From NCBI GenBank assembly GCA_937892105.1, contig CALAUZ010000272.1:1-13126 (forward strand): 13,126 nucleotides of DNA, read 5' to 3'. This document shows, piece after piece, positions 1 through 7,301 of the stretch (position 1 is the first letter of the stretch; each line of letters begins with the position of its first letter). Source of the stretch: an uncultured Fretibacterium sp. (lineage in GTDB: Bacteria; Synergistota; Synergistia; Synergistales; Aminobacteriaceae). A model generated the notes under the pieces. It was given only the letters and a program-made list of their open reading frames with translations, ran no database searches and was not told where the DNA came from. The position numbers and the translations under genes are program-made.

Positions 1-24
1 CGTTAAAAATTTTTGTTTCTTCAT
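1..24 (-). CDS. 5' end of an unidentified gene (first 8 codons)
   Basis: Read on the minus strand, an ATG at 24 opens a frame of eight codons (MKKQKFLT) that runs off the window edge. A near-perfect Shine-Dalgarno (AGGAGG, plus-strand cctcct at 33-38) sits 8 nt upstream of the ATG, which is why I call a start here. The gene lies beyond the terminator of the tct operon in the same direction, so it probably has its own promoter in the AT-rich stretch 40-82. A lysine-rich start could lead into a signal peptide, but nothing about function can be said. Confidence 0.55.
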
Positions 25-82
25 CAAAAATTCCTCCTTAAAAATATAAAGTCAAGAAAAAGTGATGAAAAAATTTTACCAT

Positions 83-121
83 AAAAAATTTTCCCTCACG
101 AAAAACTTTCATGAGGGAAAA
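83..121 (-). terminator. Rho-independent terminator of the tct operon
   Basis: Arms at 89-98 and 112-121 are perfect 10-bp complements (TTTTCCCTCA with TGAGGGAAAA) around a 13-nt loop. On the minus strand the hairpin is followed directly by a run of six T (plus-strand A at 83-88). It begins 28 nt past the tctA stop codon, as expected for the end of that operon. The A run on the other side (118-123) could give weak activity in the plus direction. Confidence 0.85.
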
Positions 122-876
122 AATTTGTTTCAGGCAATAAAATTTTCAGTTATTCTTGTTCCGCTTTATCAGCTTTACTTGCCATTCTGTCCATTAAAAT
201 CGGCGATAAAATTCCAAGCACGCATAAAGCTATCAATACCCAACATACAGGAGTTGAGAATAATATTTTCGGGTCTCCTCCTGATAATAATAATGAACGC
301 CTTAAACCTTTTTCACCAATAGGCCCAAGTATTAACGCTAAAACTATTGCGGCATTATTCAAACCGAATTTTCGAGCAAGCCAGCCTATTACACCGAATA
401 TTAACATTATTACAACGTCAACGAAATTTTGATGAATTGCAAATGAACCCACAACACACAAAATTGTTACTGAAGGAATTAATATTGCGTCGGATAATCT
501 TGCGATATTAGCGAAGCCCCTGCAACCTATTAACCCTATTCCTAACATGAAGAACTGTATTAGCACGAATCCCGCAAAGAATGTGTATGTCATCTTGGCC
601 GTCTCACCAACAAAGAGATTCGGGCCGGGCGTTAATCCCTGAATGATTAGTCCTCCCATCAAGACAGCAGTTACGCTCTCTCCAGGAATCCCTAGAGTCA
701 GCATAGGTATCAATGAACCTCCTGTTACTGCGTTGTTTGCGGCCTCACTCCCAGCGACTCCCTCGTAGCTACCATGACCGAAAAGCTCCTTGTGCTTCGA
801 GAACTGTCGAGCAGTGTTATAGCCCATAAAGCAAGCTATTGACGCTCCAGCTCCGGGAAGTATGCCGACAAGATTG

Positions 877-928
877 CCGATTATCCATGAAAGACGAACT
901 CAAGGAAATAGCCCCGATTATCCATGAA
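877..928. repeat. 15-bp direct repeat flanking inserted DNA in tctA
   Basis: CCGATTATCCATGAA occurs at 877-891 and again at 914-928, exactly 37 bp apart. One copy belongs to tctA (minus strand TTCATGGATAATCGG, encoding the SWIIG region). The second copy plus the 22 bp between them form the inserted 37 bp. Confidence 0.95.
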
Positions 929-967
929 CGTCCGATAGTCGGGGCTATTTCCTTGAGTTCGTCTTTC
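889..967. repeat. 34-bp near-perfect inverted repeat inside tctA
   Basis: Arm 889-922 is the reverse complement of arm 934-967 with a single mismatch, around an 11-nt centre (923-933). The right arm is native tctA coding sequence (minus strand, TKDELKEIAPTI region). The left arm is mostly the inserted inverted copy of it. A shorter pre-existing quasi-palindrome (CCGACTATC and GATAATCGG on the minus strand, 8 of 9 matching) sits at the centre and probably seeded the event. Confidence 0.95.
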
Positions 968-1694
968 GTGAGCATCATTCGGTCGCTGAACTTTGCTGCT
1001 CGTGCTCTCTGGCGAATCTTGGACTCCGCGAGAACTAATGCCTGGCTCATCGAGAATAACCCTATCAGTGCACAGGTTACGTTAATTCCCTCGTAGAGTG
1101 ATGCCTGTCCGAACATGAAGCGTTTTACTCCCTGCATAGGATCCATCCCTATAGTCGAAAGCAGAAGCCCTAGTGCGCCGCTCATTAGTCCTTTGACCAT
1201 AGACTTTGACGACACTCCGGCAATAATAGTTAGTCCGAATATCGACAGCCAGAAGTATTCCGGAGACCCGAACATCATTGCGAGTCGGCCAAGTATAGGC
1301 GCGAAGAAGTACAGCGATATGCATGACAGCAACCCCCCAAAGAATGACGCTATACATGCTGTCCCGAGAGCTTTGCCTGCCTGACCCTTCAGAGTCATCT
1401 GGTAGCCCTCGATCGCTGTTGCCGCAGAAGCCGGAGTCCCGGGAGTGTGAATGAGTATTGCCGAGATCGACCCGCCGAAGATAGCTCCGCAGTAGATTGC
1501 GCCGAGCATGATCATTCCTGTTGATGCGTCCATCGAGAACGTCATCGGTAGCAGAAGCGCGACTCCCATAGCCGCCGAGAGTCCTGGAAGACAGCCTATA
1601 ACTATGCCTATTGTTACACCTGCGGCCATTGCTAGAATGTTTACGGGGTAAAGTGCACTGACGAATCCGCCAGCCATAAGTGATAATGTCTCAA

Positions 1695-2150
1695 TCATAA
1701 TAGCCACTCCTCCAGTAATTCCCCTTCAGGCAGACGCACTTCAAGAAAGAGTGTGAATGCGCAGTAGACCAGAACAAAGATTGCGAGTTCAGCGAGGACG
1801 ATTTGCCAGAGCTTAACCCTCAAGAACAGCAGGCTAGCCGTCATGAAAAGTATGCTCGTAATGTAGAAGCCGAGATATGGCATTGCGGCAATGTAGAGCA
1901 CTATCATGATGAACAGGGTGAAGAACTGTGAGGGCAGAAAGTCAGAGAACGCCTCGAGCCCGGAGGTTACGCCTTCACGGATTGCGCCTCGAATCATGTT
2001 GACGACGTGCAGGGACGTTAGCGCAGCCAGCAGGACTATTATGCATAACGGGTAAATCTGTGCGGCTTTGGGGAGCTGCAAGGTCATGTACAGGAAGAAC
2101 GCGCATACTCCATACATGGCCAGGCAGACTCCGATGTCAGTTTTCTTCAT
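1695..2150 (-). CDS. tctB: TctB, small membrane subunit of a tripartite tricarboxylate transporter
   Basis: The 151-residue protein has about four hydrophobic segments: DIGVCLAMYGVCAFFLYM, YPLCIIVLLAALTSLHVV, FFTLFIMIVLYIAAMPYLGFYI with its extension, and LAELAIFVLVYCAFTLFL. This matches the small, poorly conserved TctB subunit that partners TctA. I recognise it mainly from size, topology and its position directly before tctA. The ATG at 2150 is preferred because AGGAAGGAGA lies about 10 nt upstream; a longer frame opening at 2216 would begin inside the intergenic hairpin and adds 22 residues unlike a membrane start. Its TGA overlaps the tctA ATG by four bases, implying translational coupling. 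The gene is intact. Confidence 0.85.
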   Translation of the reverse strand: MKKTDIGVCLAMYGVCAFFLYMTLQLPKAAQIYPLCIIVLLAALTSLHVVNMIRGAIREGVTSGLEAFSDFLPSQFFTLFIMIVLYIAAMPYLGFYITSILFMTASLLFLRVKLWQIVLAELAIFVLVYCAFTLFLEVRLPEGELLEEWLL

Positions 2151-2181
2151 GGTGAACTGTCTCCTTCCTAAGAATATTAAT

Positions 2182-2209
2182 GCCCCGCCGCAATCTCTCA
2201 CAGCAGGGC
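2182..2209 (-). promoter_or_regulatory. Intercistronic mRNA hairpin between the symporter gene and tctB
   Basis: On the minus strand, GCCCTGCTG and CGGCGGGGC form a 9-bp stem around a 10-nt loop. Outer ATTAATG and CATTAAT can extend it across a small bulge. Two pairs are G-U wobbles only when read as minus-strand RNA; on the plus strand they would be C-A mismatches, which supports an RNA function in the operon transcript. No T run follows, so it is not a standard terminator. A role in mRNA stability, processing or partial attenuation between cistrons is inference. Confidence 0.6.
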
Positions 2210-2222
2210 AAATCATTAATAC

Positions 2223-3458
2223 CTAGTTCTTCTGACTCAGGGTCTCGCCCTCACTAGATGCTACTACTGCACACACCGCAGTATCTCCCATAACGTTAAG
2301 GCAAGTCCTCGCCGCATCAAGAATCACATCGATTCCAGCAACGAGAGCAATTCCCTCAATGGGCAGACCGACACTAGTGAGCACCATCGTCAGCATGATT
2401 AGTCCCGCTCCAGGAACTCCAGCCGTACCGATAGACGCGAGAGTCGCCGTTACCACAATGCCGATCTGCATCTGCAGGGTCAGCGGAACGTTAAACGCCT
2501 GAGCTACGAACAATGCACATACTCCCTGATACAGTGCTGTACCGTCCATGTTGATGGTAGCTCCAAGAGGCAGGACGAACGAGCTTACTCCTTCAGACAC
2601 GCCGAGATTATCGCGCACATTAGCCAGAGTTACGGGCAATGTCCCAGAGCTTGAGCGTGTAACAAATGCCGTGATAGCTGCTTCCTGAACTCCCTTGAAG
2701 TACCATGCTGGAGAACGTTTGCAGAAAGCGATAATCATTCCCGAGTAGATCAGCACAGCGTGGATTATGCAGCCTATGAACACCGCCGCAATGACCTTCA
2801 CGAACGGTGCGAGTATAGCTATCCCGAACTTTGCCGCAGTTACCGTGATTAACGCGAACACTCCATAAGGTGCGAAGCCCATAACTATATTAGTAACTGA
2901 GTACATGACCTCAGCGACACTCTCGAAGAAGTCAGAGACCTTCTTACCTCTTTCACCTGCCATGATGCACGCAATCCCGAAGAACAGCGCGAACACTATT
3001 ATCTGCAGCATGTTAGCATTGACCATTGACGCAACAGGATTCGTCGGGAAGATGTCCAGGATCACATCGACTAAGGGTTTAGCTTCACGAGCAGTAGCCT
3101 GAAGATTTCCTGGAATGTTCATGCCCGCTCCAGCCTGGAAGAGATTCCCGCAAGCAAGACCGATAACTATAGCTATTGCCGTAGTTACGAGGTACAGGAC
3201 GAGAGTCTTCACTCCTATTCTGCCGAGCTTGTGGACATCACCGACGGATGCTGCTCCAGCGACTAGCGACGAGAACACTAACGGTACGATGAGCATCATC
3301 AAGAGCCGCAGGAAGATTTTCCCCACGAGGTCAATAAACGGCATGATGTATGTGCTGAGAGCCGTAGACGTGGGAACTACAGGGCCTATAGCGAAGCCGA
3401 AGATTATTCCCAGAATGAAGCCGATAGATATTTTCCAGAGCAGAGATATTTTCTTCAT
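2223..3458 (-). CDS. DAACS-family Na+(H+)/dicarboxylate or acidic amino acid symporter
   Basis: This 411-residue inner-membrane secondary transporter belongs to the glutamate/C4-dicarboxylate symporter (DAACS, GltP/DctA/GltPh) family. Diagnostic motifs are all present: the HP1 serine-rich loop TRSSSGTLP at 267-275, NMDGT at 303-307 in the broken seventh helix, and the C-terminal signature DAARTCLNVMGD at 381-392. Aligned by eye to GltPh, D381, R384, T385, N388 and D392 match its substrate-binding D394, R397 and T398 and sodium-site N401 and D405. That favours an acidic amino acid over a C4-dicarboxylate, but this is only inference. The ATG at 3458 is chosen because GGGAG lies 8 nt upstream, inside the longer frame starting at 3473. 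It begins 5 nt after tctC, so the two are co-transcribed. It is an unusual member of a TTT operon and may take up a related carboxylate. Confidence 0.9.
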   Translation of the reverse strand: MKKISLLWKISIGFILGIIFGFAIGPVVPTSTALSTYIMPFIDLVGKIFLRLLMMLIVPLVFSSLVAGAASVGDVHKLGRIGVKTLVLYLVTTAIAIVIGLACGNLFQAGAGMNIPGNLQATAREAKPLVDVILDIFPTNPVASMVNANMLQIIVFALFFGIACIMAGERGKKVSDFFESVAEVMYSVTNIVMGFAPYGVFALITVTAAKFGIAILAPFVKVIAAVFIGCIIHAVLIYSGMIIAFCKRSPAWYFKGVQEAAITAFVTRSSSGTLPVTLANVRDNLGVSEGVSSFVLPLGATINMDGTALYQGVCALFVAQAFNVPLTLQMQIGIVVTATLASIGTAGVPGAGLIMLTMVLTSVGLPIEGIALVAGIDVILDAARTCLNVMGDTAVCAVVASSEGETLSQKN

Positions 3459-3463
3459 GATGA

Positions 3464-4402
3464 TTACTCCCATAGTTTAGCTACTTCATCAGTGCAGAAC
3501 TCGTACTGCTGGTTAATCAGCTTGGCCGTGTCTTCTGCATTCATGAACATTGTAGTAACTCCAGCCTTCTCCGCAGCTGCTATGTAATCAGGATTCTCCA
3601 TAGCCTTCCTGAAAGCCTCCTCGTAGAACGCGATAACTTCCGGCTTAGTACCTTTAGGAGCGACGATAGCTCTTGCGCTTCCGTACCACTTGTCATAGTA
3701 GCCGAGTTCCCCCAGAGTCGGGACATCAGGGAATGCAGAGAGTCTCTTTTCCGCGAACACTCCGAGCACCTTGACTTCACTGACTATAGCCGCAATATCT
3801 GCCTCTTTAGCGACGGAGAAATCTACTTCACCCTGACGCAGAGCTAGTAACTGGTCTGCCGTTCCGCCGTAAGGTATTGCCATGTAGGTGAAGCCTGCGG
3901 ACTTGGCCAAGAGTTCAGAGCCGATGTGATTGCTGGCCTTCATGCCGTTAGTGGAGGCCTTGAGTTTGCCGGGGTTCTCCTTAGCGTAAGCAATGAGTTC
4001 GTTGAGGGTGTTGAAGGGGGAGTCTTTGGCGAGCAAGACCATAGCAGTCTCGCTTACGTGGTTGCAGATGGGCACGAAGTCGTCGATCTTGTAGTCCCCG
4101 AGCTGTTCGACGATGTTGGAGCAGAGAGTCGGGAGGTTGACGAAGCCGATAGTGTGTCCGTCAGGTCTAGCGTGAGAAAGTGCAGTCCAGCCTATGGAGC
4201 CTGATCCGCCTTCCTGGTTCTGGATGACGAGAGTGCGGCCTATGGTCTCATTCGCGAACTTCGAGAGGACTCGAGCGGTGTTATCAGTTCCGGAACCTGC
4301 TTTGTATGCGACGATGACGGTAACATTTTTTCTTGGCGACCATGCATAAGCGCAGGACACAGCAAGAGCCACAACTAACAATGCGAGAATAAACCTCTTC
4401 AT
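3464..4402 (-). CDS. tctC: TctC, periplasmic solute-binding protein (Bug family) of the tripartite tricarboxylate transporter
   Basis: This 312-residue extracytoplasmic receptor delivers a carboxylate to TctAB. It has a signal peptide (MKRFILALLVVALAVSCAYA, cleavage likely after residue 20). Bug-family landmarks follow: VTVIVAYKAGSGTDNTAR near 27-44, the first ligand-binding loop, and YGGTADQLLALRQGEVD at 178-194, the second, then FPDVPTLGELG and a C-terminal helical end. Length is normal for the family (about 300-330). GAGGTGA sits 6 nt before the ATG. It is the first gene of the operon, consistent with the binding protein being made in excess. Substrate cannot be read from sequence; Bug proteins bind citrate, other di- and tricarboxylates, or aromatic acids. 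Confidence 0.92.
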   Translation of the reverse strand: MKRFILALLVVALAVSCAYAWSPRKNVTVIVAYKAGSGTDNTARVLSKFANETIGRTLVIQNQEGGSGSIGWTALSHARPDGHTIGFVNLPTLCSNIVEQLGDYKIDDFVPICNHVSETAMVLLAKDSPFNTLNELIAYAKENPGKLKASTNGMKASNHIGSELLAKSAGFTYMAIPYGGTADQLLALRQGEVDFSVAKEADIAAIVSEVKVLGVFAEKRLSAFPDVPTLGELGYYDKWYGSARAIVAPKGTKPEVIAFYEEAFRKAMENPDYIAAAEKAGVTTMFMNAEDTAKLINQQYEFCTDEVAKLWE

Positions 4403-4438
4403 AAATAATCACCTCGTAATAAAATCATGGATGCAGAA

Positions 4439-4467
4439 ATTATATCAATGAAGGGAGATTCTCACAT
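4439..4467 (-). promoter_or_regulatory. Candidate extended -10 promoter of the tct operon
   Basis: The minus strand reads TGATATAAT at 4447-4439, a perfect TATAAT with the TGn extension that compensates for a poor -35. No good TTGACA lies 16-18 nt upstream (ATGTGA at the 17-nt position). A transcript starting near 4432 would have a leader of about 30 nt holding the tctC Shine-Dalgarno. The promoter overlaps the leader and start codon of the divergent PARG gene, so the two could interfere with each other. I see no convincing plus-strand promoter in this gap. Confidence 0.5.
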
Positions 4468-5296
4468 GGCAATTGTAGAAAGATGGCAGCTTGTGGAAGA
4501 GTTTCAGGACACTCTGAAGTTTTGCGAGGAAGAGCCTATTTTGCGCGAGGCAGTCAGTAGCACGAATAAGCGCACGAGAGTTTACGCGGTAGATTTTGCG
4601 GAAGAGGTCAGCGTGAAGAAAGATGGGAATGTTCGCGTAGAGTCGGGTCGGACACTTCAGGCGGCGTTGAGACTTCATGCGGAGTTCCCGGAGAAGAGAA
4701 TAGCTGTGCTGAACTTTGCGGCATCAGGGACACCAGGAGGAGGAGTTAGAGGAGGATCGTACGCTCAAGAGGAGAGTATATGCCGGTGCTCGACGTTGTA
4801 CCCATCACTCTTGACGAAAGCGGCACTCGATGGATTCTACCGTTACCCTCACGACTGGAGGGCGAGTGATACATGCATATATTCTCCTGACGTGGTGATA
4901 GTACGGGATGATTCGGATCTGCTGTGCGATAGATTGCGGCCTGAGGAGTTCGTGAAGGTCGACGTGATCACCTGTGCTGCTCCTCATGTCTTCAGGAACG
5001 TAGCGGTCTCGTACAATGACCTTCTGGCAATACACGTCAGACGGGCGAAGAACATCATGCGTGTGTGTGCCTACAACGGAGCGGATATTCTCGTCTCTGG
5101 AGCGTTCGGGTGCGGAGCGTTCCACAATCCTCCTGAGACAGTGTCTAAGGCATGGCACGAAGCGATGAAGTCTTACGGCGAGAAATTCGACCTCGTGGAC
5201 TTTGTGGTGTACGTGAGCGATTACCCGGCCAAGCAAGAGAGCGGGAGGCATAATCTCCAAGTGTTCACTAATGAATTTTGCGGTGAGGATAATTAG
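4466..5296 (+). CDS. Bacterial-type poly(ADP-ribose) glycohydrolase (TIGR02452 family, macrodomain fold)
   Basis: Microbial PARG hydrolyses the ribose-ribose bonds of poly(ADP-ribose) in the cytoplasm, releasing ADP-ribose. The 276-residue protein has the family layout: VLNFAASGTP at 81-90 leading into GGG (91-93), seven residues, then QEE (101-103). This is the catalytic PARG signature GGG-x(6-8)-QEE with both acidic residues intact. Downstream are VDVITCAAP and VSGAFGCGAFHNPPETV, typical of the C-terminal part of the macrodomain. The ATG at 4466 is chosen because GGGAGA lies 7 nt upstream; in-frame ATGs at 4427 and 4448 lack a site and would add 13 or 6 residues. It is divergent from tctC and 68 nt upstream of the trehalose permease in the same direction, so it may share a transcript with that operon. 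Family assignment is secure; the biological substrate is inferred. Confidence 0.88.
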   Translation: MAIVERWQLVEEFQDTLKFCEEEPILREAVSSTNKRTRVYAVDFAEEVSVKKDGNVRVESGRTLQAALRLHAEFPEKRIAVLNFAASGTPGGGVRGGSYAQEESICRCSTLYPSLLTKAALDGFYRYPHDWRASDTCIYSPDVVIVRDDSDLLCDRLRPEEFVKVDVITCAAPHVFRNVAVSYNDLLAIHVRRAKNIMRVCAYNGADILVSGAFGCGAFHNPPETVSKAWHEAMKSYGEKFDLVDFVVYVSDYPAKQESGRHNLQVFTNEFCGEDN

Positions 5297-5364
5297 CAAT
5301 TTCCTGTAGAATCTAACTACTTCAACCATCCCCCAAAAATTTATAGTTACGGAGGCTTATCTCT

Positions 5365-7296
5365 ATGGGCAAATTTGCATCAGACGCTAAAGAACTCCTC
5401 GCCGCTATTAATGGCAAGGAAAACATAGTCGCAGTCTCTCACTGTATAACACGAATGCGTTTCGTCCTAGCTGACCCAAAACAGGCAGACATTAAGCGCA
5501 TCGAAGCTATCCCCAGCGTTAAGGGTACATTCACTCAGGCTGGGCAATTCCAGGTAATCATAGGCAACGAAGTAGCAGACTTCTACAAGGAATTCACAGA
5601 AATTTCCGGAGTAACAGGTGTCTCCAAATCCGAAGTAAAGAGCATGTCTAAGCAGAATCAAAATATCCTGCAGCGACTCATGACATCTATTGCTGAGATA
5701 TTCGCTCCACTCATTCCCGCAATCGTCGTAGGAGGCCTCATTCTGGGCTTCAGGAACGTCATCGATAGCATGGAGATATTCGGAGGTGCTACTCTCGTAA
5801 GTCAGAGCCAGTTCTGGGCAGGAGTAGATCATTTCTTGTGGCTGTTAGGTGAGGCAGTCTTTCATGTAGGCATTCCAGTTGGTATTTGCTGGACTATCAT
5901 GAAGAAAATGGGAGGCACTGAGATGTTAGGCTTGATACTCGGTCTGACTCTCGTCTCTGCGCAATTAACTAATGCTTACGGGGTAGCTTCGGCTCTTGCA
6001 AACGGGACTATTAACCAGTGGAATTTTGGCTTCATCAAGATTAACATGATAGGTTATCAGGCTCAAGTTATACCTGCTATGTTAGCTGCGTTTACTCTGG
6101 CATATCTTGAACGCTTCTTCAAGAAAATAATTCCTCAAGTTGTGCAGATGATACTCGTACCCTTCTTCAGCCTTCTCTTTGCTGTAATGGCGGCACATTT
6201 CGTTCTAGGGCCAATAGGCTGGCGCATAGGGTCAATAATTTCTGCGGCAGTGTATGCCGGAATTTCAGGCTCTTACAGGGTAGTGTTCGGGGCAATATTC
6301 GGGTTCTTCTACGCTCCATTGGTCATCACAGGTCTCCACCACATGAGCAATGCCATAGACATTCAGCTAATCTCAGACTTCGGCGGGACTATGCTGTGGC
6401 CGATGATTGCCCTCTCGAATATCGCTCAGGGAAGCGCGGTACTTGGAATGATATTCCTTCAGAGACGCAGCGCAAAGGCCAAAGAACTTAACATTCCCTC
6501 CTGCATATCGTGTTATCTCGGCGTAACTGAACCGGCAATGTTCGGCGTAAACTTAAAGTATGTCTTCCCGTTCATCTGCGGAATGACTGGCTCATGTATC
6601 GCAGGTATCATCAGTACGGCTTCAAGTGTTACGGCAAGCGCGATAGGAGTTGGCGGACTTCCCGGAATACTCTCAATACAGCCAGGCTCTATCGGAATGT
6701 TTGCATTGTGCATGGCCGTAGCTGTGGCAGTACCCTTCGCATTAACCTACGTTGCCGGAAAACGCAAAGGCATTGACAAGGACGCTGAAGACGAGGCAAT
6801 GAATGAAGAAGCCGCAGAGAAGGCAAAAGCAGAACACGCTCCAGTTGACTTCATGGCATTCCTTACGGGTAAGACTGTGGCAATTACGGAAGTTCCTGAC
6901 GCGACATTCGCAGAGAAAGTTCTGGGAGACGGCATAGCGATTGAGCCTGTCGATAATATCCTGGTATCACCTGTTGACGCTGTAGTTGAGCAGACAATGG
7001 AAGGAAGCAATCACGCAATCGGCCTTGTAATGGCTAACGGTCTCGAAATACTGTTGCATATAGGGCTTGACACAGTGGAGATGAAAGGCGAGGGCTTCAC
7101 CATACATGTTTCTAAAGGCGACAGGGTTAAGGCAGGGCAGGAGTTAATCACGTTTGACCCCGAAAAGATAAAAGCAGCAGGACACCCCATCACAACAATA
7201 ATGGCAGTAACGAATGACGCGGATTACGGAACGTTCAGGTTTGACGCTGGAATTGACGTTAAAGCCGCTGAGAATGTCATTGCACACGCGGAGTAA
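5365..7296 (+). CDS. treP: PTS trehalose-type EIIBCA permease
   Basis: This 643-residue fused phosphotransferase enzyme II imports trehalose and releases trehalose 6-phosphate in the cytoplasm. EIIB (about 1-90) carries the phosphorylated cysteine C27 in SHCITRMRF. EIIC (about 100-470) is the membrane domain, with GLHH at 323-326 and TEPAMFGVNL beginning at T388. After a charged linker rich in Glu, Lys and Ala, EIIA (about 505-640) has FAEKVLGDGIAIEP, H550 in NHAIG and the phosphorylated H565 in LLHIGLDTVEMKG, with the 15-residue spacing of the E. coli EIIA-Glc histidines. GGAGG lies 9 nt before the ATG. Many trehalose enzymes II lack EIIA and borrow EIIA-Glc; this one is self-contained. Trehalose specificity rests on the adjacent phosphotrehalase gene; sucrose or another disaccharide is the alternative. 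A weak -10 (TATAGT, 5342-5347) lies upstream. No treR repressor gene is present. Confidence 0.9.
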   Translation: MGKFASDAKELLAAINGKENIVAVSHCITRMRFVLADPKQADIKRIEAIPSVKGTFTQAGQFQVIIGNEVADFYKEFTEISGVTGVSKSEVKSMSKQNQNILQRLMTSIAEIFAPLIPAIVVGGLILGFRNVIDSMEIFGGATLVSQSQFWAGVDHFLWLLGEAVFHVGIPVGICWTIMKKMGGTEMLGLILGLTLVSAQLTNAYGVASALANGTINQWNFGFIKINMIGYQAQVIPAMLAAFTLAYLERFFKKIIPQVVQMILVPFFSLLFAVMAAHFVLGPIGWRIGSIISAAVYAGISGSYRVVFGAIFGFFYAPLVITGLHHMSNAIDIQLISDFGGTMLWPMIALSNIAQGSAVLGMIFLQRRSAKAKELNIPSCISCYLGVTEPAMFGVNLKYVFPFICGMTGSCIAGIISTASSVTASAIGVGGLPGILSIQPGSIGMFALCMAVAVAVPFALTYVAGKRKGIDKDAEDEAMNEEAAEKAKAEHAPVDFMAFLTGKTVAITEVPDATFAEKVLGDGIAIEPVDNILVSPVDAVVEQTMEGSNHAIGLVMANGLEILLHIGLDTVEMKGEGFTIHVSKGDRVKAGQELITFDPEKIKAAGHPITTIMAVTNDADYGTFRFDAGIDVKAAENVIAHAE

Positions 7297-7301
7297 CGGC
7301 C

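Larger units (their letters stand above)
150..1698 (-). pseudogene. tctA: TctA, large membrane subunit of a tripartite tricarboxylate transporter, disrupted by a 37-bp insertion
   Basis: TctA is the large, many-helix membrane subunit that carries substrate across the inner membrane in TTT importers. The ATG at 1698 overlaps the tctB stop (ATGA) and has GGAGGAG 8 nt upstream; an in-frame GTG at 1707 is less likely. The first half carries the glycine/proline motif IGCLPGLSAAM near residue 40 and SAILIHTPGTP. At about residue 264 the frame is lost: a 37-bp insertion (net +1) sends translation out of frame to a stop at 817-819. The rest continues in another frame from 827, with GVAGSEAANNA, GSLIPMLTLGIPG and further hydrophobic segments. 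Deleting the 37 bp joins RSWIIG to NLVGILPGAGASIACFMGYN and gives 503 residues, the normal TctA size. As written, the product would be about 293 residues and lack the second half, so it is probably non-functional unless the insertion is an assembly or amplification artefact. Confidence 0.9.

Noticed and set aside
889..967. The long inverted repeat in tctA as a terminator, IS end or attachment site
   Set aside because: Its arms are duplicated coding sequence of tctA itself, with no T run, no transposase and no integrase nearby. Duplication by template switching explains every base.
839..1384. Plus-strand open frames within tctA
   Set aside because: They are antisense to recognisable TctA sequence and lack ribosome sites; one exists only because of the inverted repeat.
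817..1707. tctA as two separate genes or a split TctA protein
   Set aside because: The first frame ends in about 30 residues unlike TctA, and the second lacks a Shine-Dalgarno. Removing 37 bp fuses them exactly into one family-length protein.
4805..5329. Long minus-strand frame (174 codons) opposite the PARG gene
   Set aside because: It has no recognisable family and no start signal, and it is a shadow of a gene with intact catalytic motifs.
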